The position numbers and the translations under genes are program-made. The notes below the pieces were generated by a model. That model made no database searches. It had not been told where the DNA came from and saw only the letters and a list, made by a program, of their open reading frames with translations. Positions 15,418-23,337 of a DNA stretch of 38,431 nucleotides are shown here, one piece after another. Numbering within the stretch: position 1 is the first letter of the stretch; every line of letters begins with the position of its first letter. The stretch is from NCBI RefSeq assembly GCF_001544535.1, contig NZ_FCON02000075.1, positions 1 to 38,431 on the forward strand. Reading direction: 5' to 3'. This DNA is from Caballeronia choica. Lineage in GTDB: Bacteria > Pseudomonadota > Gammaproteobacteria > Burkholderiales > Burkholderiaceae.

Positions 15418-16272
15418 ATGCCAGAACAGCAAGCCGGTTCCAATTCCCCGCACTTGAGCCGCGACGAGCAGGACCAGGCCGCCGAGCATTCGACGCCACG
15501 GGCGCTCGTCATCCACGAGATCGTGCGCGAGGAAGGCGAGGCGGCGATGGAGCGCACCGCCGGCGCGCTGATCTGGTCGGCGCTGGCGGCGGGGCTGTCG
15601 ATGGGGTTTTCGTTCCTCGTGCAGTCGATCCTCGAAAGCGCGCTGCCCGACACGAGCTGGCGCGGACTCGTGTCGAGCTTCGGCTATACGATCGGCTTCG
15701 TCATCGTGATCCTCGGCCGGCAGCAGCTGTTCACGGAAAGCACGCTCTCCGCCGTGCTGCCCGTGCTGACCCGGCGCGACATGAAGACGTTCCTCAAGAC
15801 GCTGCGCCTCTGGTCGATCGTGCTGCTCTTCAACCTCGTGGGCACCGTGATCTTCGCGTCGATCCTGCAGTTTCGCGGCGTGTTCTCGCCGGAGGTCACC
15901 GAGTCGCTCGCGAAGGTCGCGCAGACACCGCTTACCGGCAGCTTCGGCGTGACCGTCGTGCGCGGGATGTTCGCGGGATGGCTGATTGCGCTGATGGTGT
16001 GGCTGCTGCCGAGCGCGCGCTCGGCGCGTCTGCTCACGATCCTGCTCATCACGTACACGGTCGCCGTGAGCAAGCTCTCGCATGTGATCGCGGGGTCGGT
16101 CGAGGCTTCGTACGCGGTGATGATCGGCGCGGCGAGTATCGGCGACTACTTCGGCGTGTTCCTGCTGCCGACGTTCATCGGCAACATGATCGGCGGGATC
16201 TCGCTCGTCGCGATCGTCAACCATGCGGCGATCGCGCCCGAGATCACCGGCACGCCGCGCCCGCAGGACTGA
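15418..16272 (+). CDS. Formate/nitrite transporter-family protein (YfdC-like)
   Basis: A 284-residue inner-membrane protein of the formate/nitrite transporter family. After a polar 45-residue N-terminus, six hydrophobic segments follow (first LIWSALAAGLSMGFSFLVQ, last LVAIVNHAAIAPE). The TESTLSAVLPVL region and GNMIGGISLVAIVNH are typical of the YfdC branch, which differs from FocA/NirC and whose substrate is uncertain. GGAGAA lies about 11 bases before the ATG. It is a single gene divergent from the desaturase across a 200-base gap. It probably conducts a small anion or solute. Confidence 0.88.
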   Translation: MPEQQAGSNSPHLSRDEQDQAAEHSTPRALVIHEIVREEGEAAMERTAGALIWSALAAGLSMGFSFLVQSILESALPDTSWRGLVSSFGYTIGFVIVILGRQQLFTESTLSAVLPVLTRRDMKTFLKTLRLWSIVLLFNLVGTVIFASILQFRGVFSPEVTESLAKVAQTPLTGSFGVTVVRGMFAGWLIALMVWLLPSARSARLLTILLITYTVAVSKLSHVIAGSVEASYAVMIGAASIGDYFGVFLLPTFIGNMIGGISLVAIVNHAAIAPEITGTPRPQD

Positions 16273-16285
16273 GCCGGCACCGGCG

Positions 16286-16612
16286 CTACTTGTTGCTGCC
16301 GGCGCCGGTGCCGTAGAGGCCGTTGTTGAAGCCGCCGGCGCCTTCGGTCTTGTGACCCTTGCCGGCGGTGACGCCACGATTCTTGCCGGCGGCGTCCTTC
16401 GATTGCGGCGCCTGCGATTCGTGAACGGTCGGTGCCGCTGCGCCGGGCTGCGTGCCCATCGCCGACGCGCGGCTTTCCTGCTGTTCGGAGCCGCTGCCGC
16501 TCGTGATCTGGGCGAAGCCGTCGCTGCTGCATACGGCGATCGAACACGCAACGGCCGCCGTGGCGACGCGGCGCAAACCCGCAAACCGGGAACACGTACC
16601 AGAGGGGATCAT
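16286..16612 (-). CDS. Small secreted Gly/Ser-rich protein, 108 aa
   Basis: A 108-residue exported protein of unknown function. The signal peptide is residues 1 to about 35 (hydrophobic VATAAVACSIAVCSS, cut near GFA-Q). The mature part is low-complexity and hydrophilic, with Ser/Gly/Gln/Ala and Lys, and ends in a conspicuous glycine-asparagine segment (GAGGFNNGLYGTGAGSN). GGAG lies 6 bases before the ATG. It is convergent with the formate/nitrite-type gene 13 bases away. The tail is the kind of segment that is conserved in some Burkholderia small exported proteins, but I cannot name it. Confidence 0.65.
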   Translation of the reverse strand: MIPSGTCSRFAGLRRVATAAVACSIAVCSSDGFAQITSGSGSEQQESRASAMGTQPGAAAPTVHESQAPQSKDAAGKNRGVTAGKGHKTEGAGGFNNGLYGTGAGSNK

Positions 16613-16777
16613 GCGAACTCCAGAAGACCGTCAAGGGTTCTTCTGGACAGCACGATCGATGCCTGGACGTATCACGCCCGGATGCGGGAGAAGCATGCGA
16701 AACAAGCTGGCGCGCCGTCGCGATGCGCCGGCGCATGGGGTCGCGCCGTGGCGCGAAGGGCGAAAGCGGCGCGACTG

Positions 16778-17086
16778 CTACGCCGCTTTCGCCCAAAGCC
16801 TATTGGTCGTTCTCCTGCGCCCGGGCTTGGTGTCGCGCGGACCCTTGCCGACGCCGTCGAGCGTGGCGCGCAACGCGTCGATGCGACGCTTTTGCGCCGG
16901 CACGAGCGCGTGCCCGGCGATTACGGCGCTGAGCCGCTCGCGCCAGTATTCGACGTTCAGGGTTCCCGACGACTGGTCGCTCATCGTTCGAAGCTGAGCG
17001 AGAGCGCGCTCGATATGCTGGAGTTCGACATCGGCCATAGCCGAGGGCAAGAGACTGCCCGTGGTCTCGGTTTTCTTCTTTTTCAT
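16778..17086 (-). CDS. Hypothetical protein, 102 aa
   Basis: I do not recognise this protein. From the ATG at 17086 it is 102 residues: a lysine-rich start (MKKKKTE), a helical centre (MADVELQHIERALAQLRTM, then YWRERLSAVIAGHALVPAQK) and a very basic tail (PGRRRTTNRLW). There is no signal peptide. The charge pattern suggests a nucleic-acid-associated or ribosome-associated small protein, but no domain is evident. The Shine-Dalgarno (GACGAG) is modest. Upstream in-frame extension is rich in Cys/Pro/Arg and looks non-coding. Confidence 0.55.
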   Translation of the reverse strand: MKKKKTETTGSLLPSAMADVELQHIERALAQLRTMSDQSSGTLNVEYWRERLSAVIAGHALVPAQKRRIDALRATLDGVGKGPRDTKPGRRRTTNRLWAKAA

Positions 17087-17356
17087 TGTGCTCGTCACCA
17101 TTTCAGCCACGCGGCAGCGGACGCTCGACATGCTCGTCCGACGCCGCGCGGGCACCCCGTTCGCCCGAACGCTCGTCGTCGTTTCAGGCGGCCCCTTTGG
17201 TTTATGCGACCGTTTGCAAAAATGTACGCAACGCGGGGGTGGGTGCTCCGTCTGGCATCGCACACTGGTTTGCCGAACGGGACGAGGAGTTCATCGGGCT
17301 GTGGCGTGGCGTACGTGGACGCCTGACAGCCAAGGAAATGGCGAGGCGAAACGCAG

Positions 17357-17635
17357 CTAGTTTTCGCCGGCGTCGCGCGCCTTGCCGCTGCGCTTGATCT
17401 GCTCTTCCATCGCGAGATCGAGCTTGCTCACCTTGCGCGGCTTCTCGGGCTTGAGCGCGTTGACGAACGCGACGAAGTCGTCCATCGGCAGCGGCGTGGA
17501 GACTTTCTGGTCGCCGCTCGCCGACCGGTCGACGAGATAGAAAAGGCCGCCACTCAGGCTGACGGCCGCGTATTGCGGATTGCCGCTACGCGTCTTGAGC
17601 CGTTCGACGGCATTGATCGCCTTGGTGGAGCGCAT
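17357..17635 (-). CDS. Hypothetical protein, 92 aa
   Basis: This protein of 92 residues is of unknown function. The first half looks like a small beta-rich domain (AAVSLSGGLFYLVDR) and the second half is charged and helical (DDFVAFVNALKPEKPRKVSKLDLAMEEQIKRSG). The ATG at 17635 has GAGGAG about 9 bases upstream. Its start lies 13 bases after the stop of the lipoprotein gene on the same strand, so the two form an operon and the cytoplasmic protein probably works with, or is simply co-expressed with, the lipoprotein. Confidence 0.65.
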   Translation of the reverse strand: MRSTKAINAVERLKTRSGNPQYAAVSLSGGLFYLVDRSASGDQKVSTPLPMDDFVAFVNALKPEKPRKVSKLDLAMEEQIKRSGKARDAGEN

Positions 17636-17648
17636 CGTGTGCCGCTCC

Positions 17649-17981
17649 TCAGGGCGCGCACTTCTTGCTGGCGCCCTCGATCCACAGATTCGACGCGTGG
17701 CGCTGGCCCGGATAGAAGCGGTAGCTGGTCTCGCCGTTGTCGAAGCGCACCTTGACAACGTTCGATTCGCCGAATTCGAGCATCACGCCCTGCGGGATCG
17801 GCGTTTTCTTGTAGGGCGCATTGTGTTTGTCGGCTTCGTCGGTGACGCATTTGACGATGCTGTCGACGGAATTCTGCGACGCCTTTTCGACTTCCGGCTG
17901 GCCGGCGTCTTCGTTGTGAAAATACGCGCACGCGCTGAGCAGCAACGGCAGCGCGAGCGTGGCGGCGACGAGTTTTTTCAT
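17649..17981 (-). CDS. Small lipoprotein, 110 aa
   Basis: A 110-residue probable lipoprotein. After MKK, a hydrophobic stretch leads into the lipobox LLLSAC, with C18 as the lipidated residue. The mature part has two further cysteines (in IVKCVTDEAD and the last residues KKCAP) that could form a disulphide, and a C-terminal VVKVRFDNGETSYRFYPGQ strand pair. AAGGGA precedes the ATG at 17981; an earlier in-frame ATG would spoil the signal sequence and is rejected. It is first in a two-gene unit with the 92-residue protein. The function is unknown. Confidence 0.78.
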   Translation of the reverse strand: MKKLVAATLALPLLLSACAYFHNEDAGQPEVEKASQNSVDSIVKCVTDEADKHNAPYKKTPIPQGVMLEFGESNVVKVRFDNGETSYRFYPGQRHASNLWIEGASKKCAP

Positions 17982-18098
17982 GGTCCCTTTGTGATGGTCT
18001 CTTCCTGAATACGACATTAGATCACAGCCCCCTTACGGTTCCGATAGCCGTCAGGGCAGCAAGCGGCGCGCCCGCCGGGGCGCCTGGCCGCTTCACGC

Positions 18099-19805
18099 TC
18101 ACGCGTCCGGCGGCACGCCGAGCAGTTGCATGGTCCCGCCGACCACCCCCGAAAACACCGGGCCGGCCACCGTTCCGCCGTAGTACGAACCCGTGGACGG
18201 CTCGTCGATCATCACCGCGACGATCACGCGCGGCGCGCTCATCGGCGCCATGCCGACGAAGGACGCGCGGTATTTGTTCTTCGCGTAGGCCCGTCCCTCT
18301 TGCTTGCGCGCCGTGCCAGTCTTGCCGCCGACGCGGTAGCCGTCGACCGCCGCCGCGCGTCCGGTGCCTTCCGGCCCCATCGCCATTTCGAGCATGGTGC
18401 GGATTGCGGCCGCGGTCGCGGGCTTGGTCACGGCGACCGGCTCGCGGCGCGTTTCGTCGAGCATGAGCGTCGCCGGATGGAAGTGGCCGGTGCCCGCGTA
18501 GGCGGTGTACACCTGCGCGATCTGCAACAGCGACAGCGACAGTCCGTAGCCGTAAGCCATCGTCGCCTGTTCGATCGGCTTCCAGCGCTCGTAGGCGCGC
18601 AACCGGCCGGTGGCGGCGCCCGGGAACGTCAGCTCGGGCGCGCTGCCGATGCCGTATTCGCGATACTTGCGCCACATCGTTTCGGGCGAAAGCTGGAGCG
18701 CGAGCTTGGTGAGCGCGATGTTGCTGGACATCTGCACCGCTTGCGAAACCGTGATGACGCCATGATTCGACGTATCGTGGATCACGTTCGGCCCGAGCCT
18801 GAAGCTGCCCGGCGACGTGTCGATGCGCGTGTCCGGCCGCGCGCGGCCCAGGTCGATCGAGAGCGCCGCGACGAGCGGCTTGATCGTCGAGCCGGGTTCG
18901 AACGTGTCGGTGAGCGCGCGGTTGCGCAACTGATCGCCGGTCAGGCGGGCGCGATCGTTCGGATCGAAAGTGGGATAGTTCGCGAGCGCGAGGATCTCGC
19001 CGTTGCGCGCGTCGAGCACGACGACGCTGCCTGCGCGCGCCTGATGCCGCGTGATCGCCGCCTTCAGTTGCGTATGCGCGAGCTGCTGGATGCGGCGGTC
19101 GATCGTCAGTTGAATCGTCTCGCCGTTTTGCGCGGGCGCCGCTTCGCCGATTTCGGAGATCACGCGCCCGAGCCGGTCGCGGATCACTTCGCGTTGGCCC
19201 TCTTCACCCGTCAGCCGCGCGTTGGCGGCAAGTTCGATGCCTTCCTGGCCGTTGTCCTCGTTGTCCGTGAAGCCGACGACGTGCGCCGCCGATTCTCCCT
19301 CGGGATAGAAGCGCTTCGTGTCGGGCACGAGCGTGATGCCGGCCAGTCCCTTCTCGGCGACCCGGGTGGCGGTATCGGCATCGACCTGGCGCTTGAGCAG
19401 CACGAACGAGCGGCTCGCGTTCACGCGCCGCAGCAATTCCTTCGGCGGCATGTCGAGCAGACGCGCGATGTCGCGCGCGCGGTTCGCGTCGAACAGCTTC
19501 GGCGTCGCCCAGATTTCGTAGGTGGCAAGGCTCACGGCGAGCATCGCGCCATGACGATCGACGATCCGGCCGCGCGTCGCGGCCAGCTCCTGCGTGCGCT
19601 GATAACGCTTCTGGCCTTCGTTGAGGTAGAAATCCTGGTTGAGCACCTGCACCCACAGCGCACGCCCGGCGAGCGCGGCGAACGCGCCGGACACGAGGAT
19701 CACGACGAGCGTCGAGCGCCACTTCGGAAGGCGGCTCGCGAGCATCGGATTCTGATGCGACGACTGGTATGCGTCGCGGCCGAGCGTTTTCTTCTTCTTG
19801 AACAT
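18099..19805 (-). CDS. FtsI-type class B penicillin-binding protein (paralogue)
   Basis: A 568-residue peptidoglycan transpeptidase anchored by one N-terminal membrane segment (about residues 31-52). The PBP dimerisation domain starts with TRGRIVDRHG (77-86). The transpeptidase motifs are all present: S306-T-I-K309 (active serine), S360-S-N362 and K495-T-G497. It resembles FtsI (PBP3) in length and motifs but lies outside any dcw cluster, so it is probably a second, conditionally used PBP3. The basic start MFKKKKTLGR fits a cytoplasmic tail. It begins 11 bases after the stop of the arylamine N-acetyltransferase gene without its own good ribosome-binding site, suggesting translational coupling. 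Confidence 0.88.
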   Translation of the reverse strand: MFKKKKTLGRDAYQSSHQNPMLASRLPKWRSTLVVILVSGAFAALAGRALWVQVLNQDFYLNEGQKRYQRTQELAATRGRIVDRHGAMLAVSLATYEIWATPKLFDANRARDIARLLDMPPKELLRRVNASRSFVLLKRQVDADTATRVAEKGLAGITLVPDTKRFYPEGESAAHVVGFTDNEDNGQEGIELAANARLTGEEGQREVIRDRLGRVISEIGEAAPAQNGETIQLTIDRRIQQLAHTQLKAAITRHQARAGSVVVLDARNGEILALANYPTFDPNDRARLTGDQLRNRALTDTFEPGSTIKPLVAALSIDLGRARPDTRIDTSPGSFRLGPNVIHDTSNHGVITVSQAVQMSSNIALTKLALQLSPETMWRKYREYGIGSAPELTFPGAATGRLRAYERWKPIEQATMAYGYGLSLSLLQIAQVYTAYAGTGHFHPATLMLDETRREPVAVTKPATAAAIRTMLEMAMGPEGTGRAAAVDGYRVGGKTGTARKQEGRAYAKNKYRASFVGMAPMSAPRVIVAVMIDEPSTGSYYGGTVAGPVFSGVVGGTMQLLGVPPDA

Positions 19806-19816
19806 GGGTGGTGTGG

Positions 19817-20653
19817 TCAGGGCAGGCGCGCAAGCATGGCGTCGAATTCGGCAGAGCTTACGTCGTCGGCCTGATCCGGCAGACGAATGCCGATTTCCTT
19901 TTGCAGCACGTCGCGCAGTTGCTGCACGGACGTGAGTTCGCGCTGCGCCGGGTTCGCGCCGTGGAGGCTCAGCCGCCGGTTGAAAAGGCCAAAGCGCGAA
20001 TCGGCCGCGACGCGCGCGGCCAGCAGGTTGTGCCGGAATATCGACGGCGGATAAGTCGAGACGAAGTGGTTCGCCACCTCGTAGTCGATGTCGAATTGCG
20101 GTTCGAGGTCGAAGCGGTAGAGCGGCGTCCAGGCGCCGTCGAGCTTGACTTGCAGCAGATAGTTGCCGGCATCGACGCGGTCGATCCGGAACGGTTCGTG
20201 AGGCGTCGCCTGCTCGCGGCCGGTTTCGAACTCGAGCGGCGCGGTGAGCGTCACGCCGCCGAAACCGACATCGGCGAGATAAGTGCGGCCTTCCAGATCG
20301 ACCAGCAGTAGCATGTGCGTGCGCGCCGGCATTTCGGCATCGGTCCTGCCCCACACGACACGTGCGCCGAGACTGCGAGTGCGAAAGCCGAGCGCATCGA
20401 GCACGCCGCGAAACAGCAGGTTGTGCTCGAAGCAATAGCCGCCGCGGCCCGCGCCGACGAGCTTCTGCTGGATCGATCCGGCGTCGAGCCGCACGGGCCG
20501 GCCGAGCAGCGAATCGAGGTTTTCGAAGGGAATCGCCTGCGGATGCAGCAGATGCAGCGCCTTGAGCGTGTCGAGCGAGGGTTCGTGCGGGCCTTCGTAG
20601 CCGATGCGCTCGAAGTAGGCGTCGAGGTCGGTCGAAGTGAAATGTGCGTTCAT
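19817..20653 (-). CDS. nat: Arylamine N-acetyltransferase
   Basis: A 278-residue cytoplasmic enzyme that moves an acetyl (or other acyl) group from CoA to arylamines or hydrazines. The Cys-His-Asp triad is complete: C74 in RGGYCFEHN, H113 in THMLLLV and D128 in YLADVGFGG. The length is typical of bacterial NATs. The ATG at 20653 is followed by normal family sequence (TDLDAYFERIGYEG). It heads a two-gene unit with the FtsI-like gene. The link to a transpeptidase is not one I know for NATs; in some actinobacteria and myxobacteria NAT-like enzymes act on secondary metabolites. It is divergent from zwf across about 215 bases. Confidence 0.92.
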   Translation of the reverse strand: MNAHFTSTDLDAYFERIGYEGPHEPSLDTLKALHLLHPQAIPFENLDSLLGRPVRLDAGSIQQKLVGAGRGGYCFEHNLLFRGVLDALGFRTRSLGARVVWGRTDAEMPARTHMLLLVDLEGRTYLADVGFGGVTLTAPLEFETGREQATPHEPFRIDRVDAGNYLLQVKLDGAWTPLYRFDLEPQFDIDYEVANHFVSTYPPSIFRHNLLAARVAADSRFGLFNRRLSLHGANPAQRELTSVQQLRDVLQKEIGIRLPDQADDVSSAEFDAMLARLP

Positions 20654-20868
20654 GTTCGAGGTCCTGCCCGTGAAGAAACGTGAGTCGTGGCGGTGCCGGA
20701 GCGGTGCATATTTTACGTCATGAAAGGTTAAAAATTACAAAACACATACGACGCGCGCTTCATCACGCGTGAAGCCGCGCCTTTTTGAACTGTGACGTAT
20801 CGAGCGAGGTCTTTCCAGATTCGAGTTCCGCTTGTTCGCTTCATCACACCCATCCCGGACGGATCGCC

Positions 20869-22428
20869 ATGCCCACTGAACACGATCAACCCGCAGACAC
20901 AGCCAATAGCGCCGATAAAGCCGCGCCGCTCGCCGGCAAGCATCGGGCGCCGCCCTGCACGCTCGTGATCTTCGGCGCGGGCGGCGACCTGACCAAGCGT
21001 CTGCTGATGCCGGCGCTGTACAACCTGTCGTCGGACGGATTGCTCGATGACAGCATGCAGATCGTCGGCGTGAACCACGGCGAACGCGATACGGGCGAAT
21101 TTCGCAACGAACTGTCCGAGTCGCTGCGCAAGTTCGCCGCCGATCGCGCGAGCACGTTCCACACGTCGCAACTGAACGAGAAGGCGTGGGACTGGGTCGT
21201 CCAGCGTCTGCAATACTTCGCGGGCGAGTTCGAATCGGACGATACCTTCGAGAGCCTCAAGCAGTTGCTCTCGAAGATGAAAACCGGGAATGTCGTCTTC
21301 TATCTCGCCGTCAGCGCGCGCTTTTTCAGGCCGATCGTCGAGCATCTCGGGCGCGCCGGCTTGCTGAAGGAAGAAGACGGCAATTTCAGGCGCATCGTGA
21401 TCGAAAAGCCGTTCGGCACCGATCTCGCCTCGGCGAAGGATCTCAACGACCACATCCTGGGCTACGCGAGCGAGTCGCAGGTGTACCGGATCGATCACTT
21501 TCTCGGCAAGGACACGGTGCAGAGCATTCTCGCGGTGCGTTTCGCCAACGCGCTCTTCGAGCCGGTGTGGCGGCGCGAATACATCGACCACGTCCAGATC
21601 ACGGCAGCCGAGACGATCGGCGTGGAAGGGCGCGGACGCTTCTACGAGCAGACCGGCGCTTTCCGCGACATGGTGCCGAACCACCTGTTCCAGTTGCTCG
21701 GCATGATCGCGATGGAGCCGCCCAATTCGTTCAGCGCCAAATCCGTGCGCGACAAGAAGGCCGAAATCTTCGACGCGATCCAGCCGCTTTCGGCACGCGA
21801 TGTCGTGTTCGGGCAGTACGAAGCGGGACCGGCGGGACCGGGCTACCGGCAGGAGCCGGACGTTGCGCCGGACAGCCGCACCGAGACTTACGCGGCGGCG
21901 CGCGTTCACATCGATAACTGGCGCTGGGCCGGCGTGCCGTTCTACCTGCGCACGGGCAAGCGGCTCGCGGCGCGGCGCACGGAGCTTTCGGTGCACTTGA
22001 AGACGGTGCCGTTCCGGCTCTTTCGCGACACGCCCGTCGACCGGCTGACGCCGAACGTGCTCACGCTGCGGATCGATCCGGCACACGGCACGACCTTCGA
22101 TTTCAACGTGAAGGTGCCCGGTCCGGTGATGCAGGTGGGCGCGGTGCAGTCGTCGTTCAATTACGGCGATTTTTTCGCGGAACGGGCGAACGTCGGCTAT
22201 GAGACGCTGCTGTATGACTGCATGCTGGGGGATGAAACGCTCTTTCAGCGCGCCGACAGCATCGAAACGGCCTGGGCGGCCGCCGATCCGGTGCTGCATC
22301 CGGAGGGTGCGCCGCTCGACGTGCATGGGTATCCGGCGGGCAGCGAAGGCCCGGCCGAAGCCGACGCATTGCTCGCCGCCGACGGCCGCGCATGGCGGCC
22401 GCTCGGCGATAGTCGCAAGAAAAGCTAG
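20869..22428 (+). CDS. zwf: Glucose-6-phosphate 1-dehydrogenase
   Basis: A 519-residue enzyme converting glucose-6-phosphate to 6-phosphogluconolactone with NAD(P)+, the entry to the Entner-Doudoroff and pentose phosphate routes. The coenzyme motif FGAGGDLTKR is at residues 35-44, and the substrate-binding R207-I-D-H-F-L-G-K214 carries the conserved Asp/His/Lys. I start at ATG 20869 (MPTEHDQP), with GGAC/GGAT just upstream; an earlier in-frame TTG-type start adds non-conserved sequence. The first 28 residues are a polar extension. It is followed by a hairpin repeat pair and then the glucokinase and HAD genes. Confidence 0.95.
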   Translation: MPTEHDQPADTANSADKAAPLAGKHRAPPCTLVIFGAGGDLTKRLLMPALYNLSSDGLLDDSMQIVGVNHGERDTGEFRNELSESLRKFAADRASTFHTSQLNEKAWDWVVQRLQYFAGEFESDDTFESLKQLLSKMKTGNVVFYLAVSARFFRPIVEHLGRAGLLKEEDGNFRRIVIEKPFGTDLASAKDLNDHILGYASESQVYRIDHFLGKDTVQSILAVRFANALFEPVWRREYIDHVQITAAETIGVEGRGRFYEQTGAFRDMVPNHLFQLLGMIAMEPPNSFSAKSVRDKKAEIFDAIQPLSARDVVFGQYEAGPAGPGYRQEPDVAPDSRTETYAAARVHIDNWRWAGVPFYLRTGKRLAARRTELSVHLKTVPFRLFRDTPVDRLTPNVLTLRIDPAHGTTFDFNVKVPGPVMQVGAVQSSFNYGDFFAERANVGYETLLYDCMLGDETLFQRADSIETAWAAADPVLHPEGAPLDVHGYPAGSEGPAEADALLAADGRAWRPLGDSRKKS

Positions 22429-22442
22429 AGGGGCAATATCTT

Positions 22443-22486
22443 GCATGGGACCAGACTAAGGCGCTAAATCGCCAACTCTGGTCGAC
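22443..22486 (+). repeat. 44-bp palindromic element, zwf copy 1
   Basis: An imperfect hairpin: outer arm GACCAGACT with ACTCTGGTC (one mismatch), inner arm GGCG with CGCC, and a small loop. It is identical over all 44 bases to the copy at 22493-22536. It contains the mini-frame ATG-GGA-CCA-GAC-TAA. It begins 14 bases after the zwf stop. Confidence 0.85.
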
Positions 22487-22492
22487 CGCAAA

Positions 22493-22536
22493 GCATGGGA
22501 CCAGACTAAGGCGCTAAATCGCCAACTCTGGTCGAC
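22493..22536 (+). repeat. 44-bp palindromic element, zwf copy 2
   Basis: The second identical copy, 50 bases after the first. Its last base is followed directly by AGGAG, the Shine-Dalgarno of the glucokinase gene, whose GTG start is at 22549. Relatives of this element occur at 32298-32391. Confidence 0.85.
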
Positions 22537-22548
22537 AGGAGCCAGCAC

Positions 22549-23337
22549 GTGACAACCAAGACAAACAGCAGCACCGCCGAACGGATTCTCGCAATCGACG
22601 TCGGTGGAACGGGCCTGAAGGCGGCGATCGTCGGCGTCGACGGGCAGATGAAAACCGACCGGCTGCGCGTGGCGACGCCGTCGCCGTGCACGCCGGACGT
22701 GCTCGTCGATGCGCTCGTCAAGCTCGTCCAGCCGCTCGTCGAGCCGCCGCCGACGCACATTTCCATCGGCTTTCCCGGCGTCGTGCGCAATAACCACGTG
22801 CTGACGGCGCCGCACTTCGGCAATGAAAACTGGCACGACGTGCCGCTCGCCGACATGATCGCCGGACGCCTAGGCCACGTGCCCGTGCGCATGATCAACG
22901 ATGCCGAGATGCAGGGGCTCGCCGCGATCGAAGGCCACGGTATCGAGTTCGTGCTGACGCTCGGCACGGGCGCGGGCACGGCGCTCTTTCGCGACGGCGA
23001 ACTGATGCCGCATCTGGAACTCGCGCATCACCCCGTCGCGAAGAAGAAGACCTACGACGAATACATCGGCAACGCCGAGCGCGAAAAGGTGGGCGGCAAG
23101 CGCTGGAATCGCCGGGTGGAGAAGATCATCGGCATACTCGCGTCGCTCGTGAACTACGACAAGCTGTGGATCGGCGGCGGCAATGCCGCGCATCTGACCT
23201 TCGAACTGCCGGCGAACGTGGCGGTCGTGTCGAATGCGGCGGGCATCGAGGGCGGCGCGAAGCTCTGGCATCCGCGCTCGGTGCGCGAATCGCGACAACT
23301 GCCGGCCGCCAACCAGCGCAAGGGAGCGTTCGAATGA
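22549..23337 (+). CDS. ppgK: ROK-family glucokinase, polyphosphate type
   Basis: A 262-residue sugar kinase of the ROK family that most resembles polyphosphate/ATP glucokinases and makes glucose-6-phosphate for the upstream zwf. The phosphate-binding motif ILAIDVGGTGLKAA is at residues 13-26, followed by GFPGVV, the catalytic NDAEMQGLAA, LTLGTGAGTALF and LELAHHPV. The usual ROK zinc-binding cysteine cluster is absent, as in polyphosphate glucokinases. The start is GTG, with AGGAG 7-8 bases before it, placed right after a palindromic repeat. Its stop overlaps the HAD gene's ATG (ATGA). Phosphate donor (polyphosphate or ATP) is not decided by sequence. Confidence 0.82.
   Translation: MTTKTNSSTAERILAIDVGGTGLKAAIVGVDGQMKTDRLRVATPSPCTPDVLVDALVKLVQPLVEPPPTHISIGFPGVVRNNHVLTAPHFGNENWHDVPLADMIAGRLGHVPVRMINDAEMQGLAAIEGHGIEFVLTLGTGAGTALFRDGELMPHLELAHHPVAKKKTYDEYIGNAEREKVGGKRWNRRVEKIIGILASLVNYDKLWIGGGNAAHLTFELPANVAVVSNAAGIEGGAKLWHPRSVRESRQLPAANQRKGAFE

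Noticed and set aside
20728-22446. 572-codon open frame antisense to zwf
   Set aside because: Shadow frame; zwf motifs are complete on the plus strand.
22443-22536. CRISPR-like repeats
   Set aside because: Only two copies with a 6-base gap, no spacers of constant length and no cas genes.
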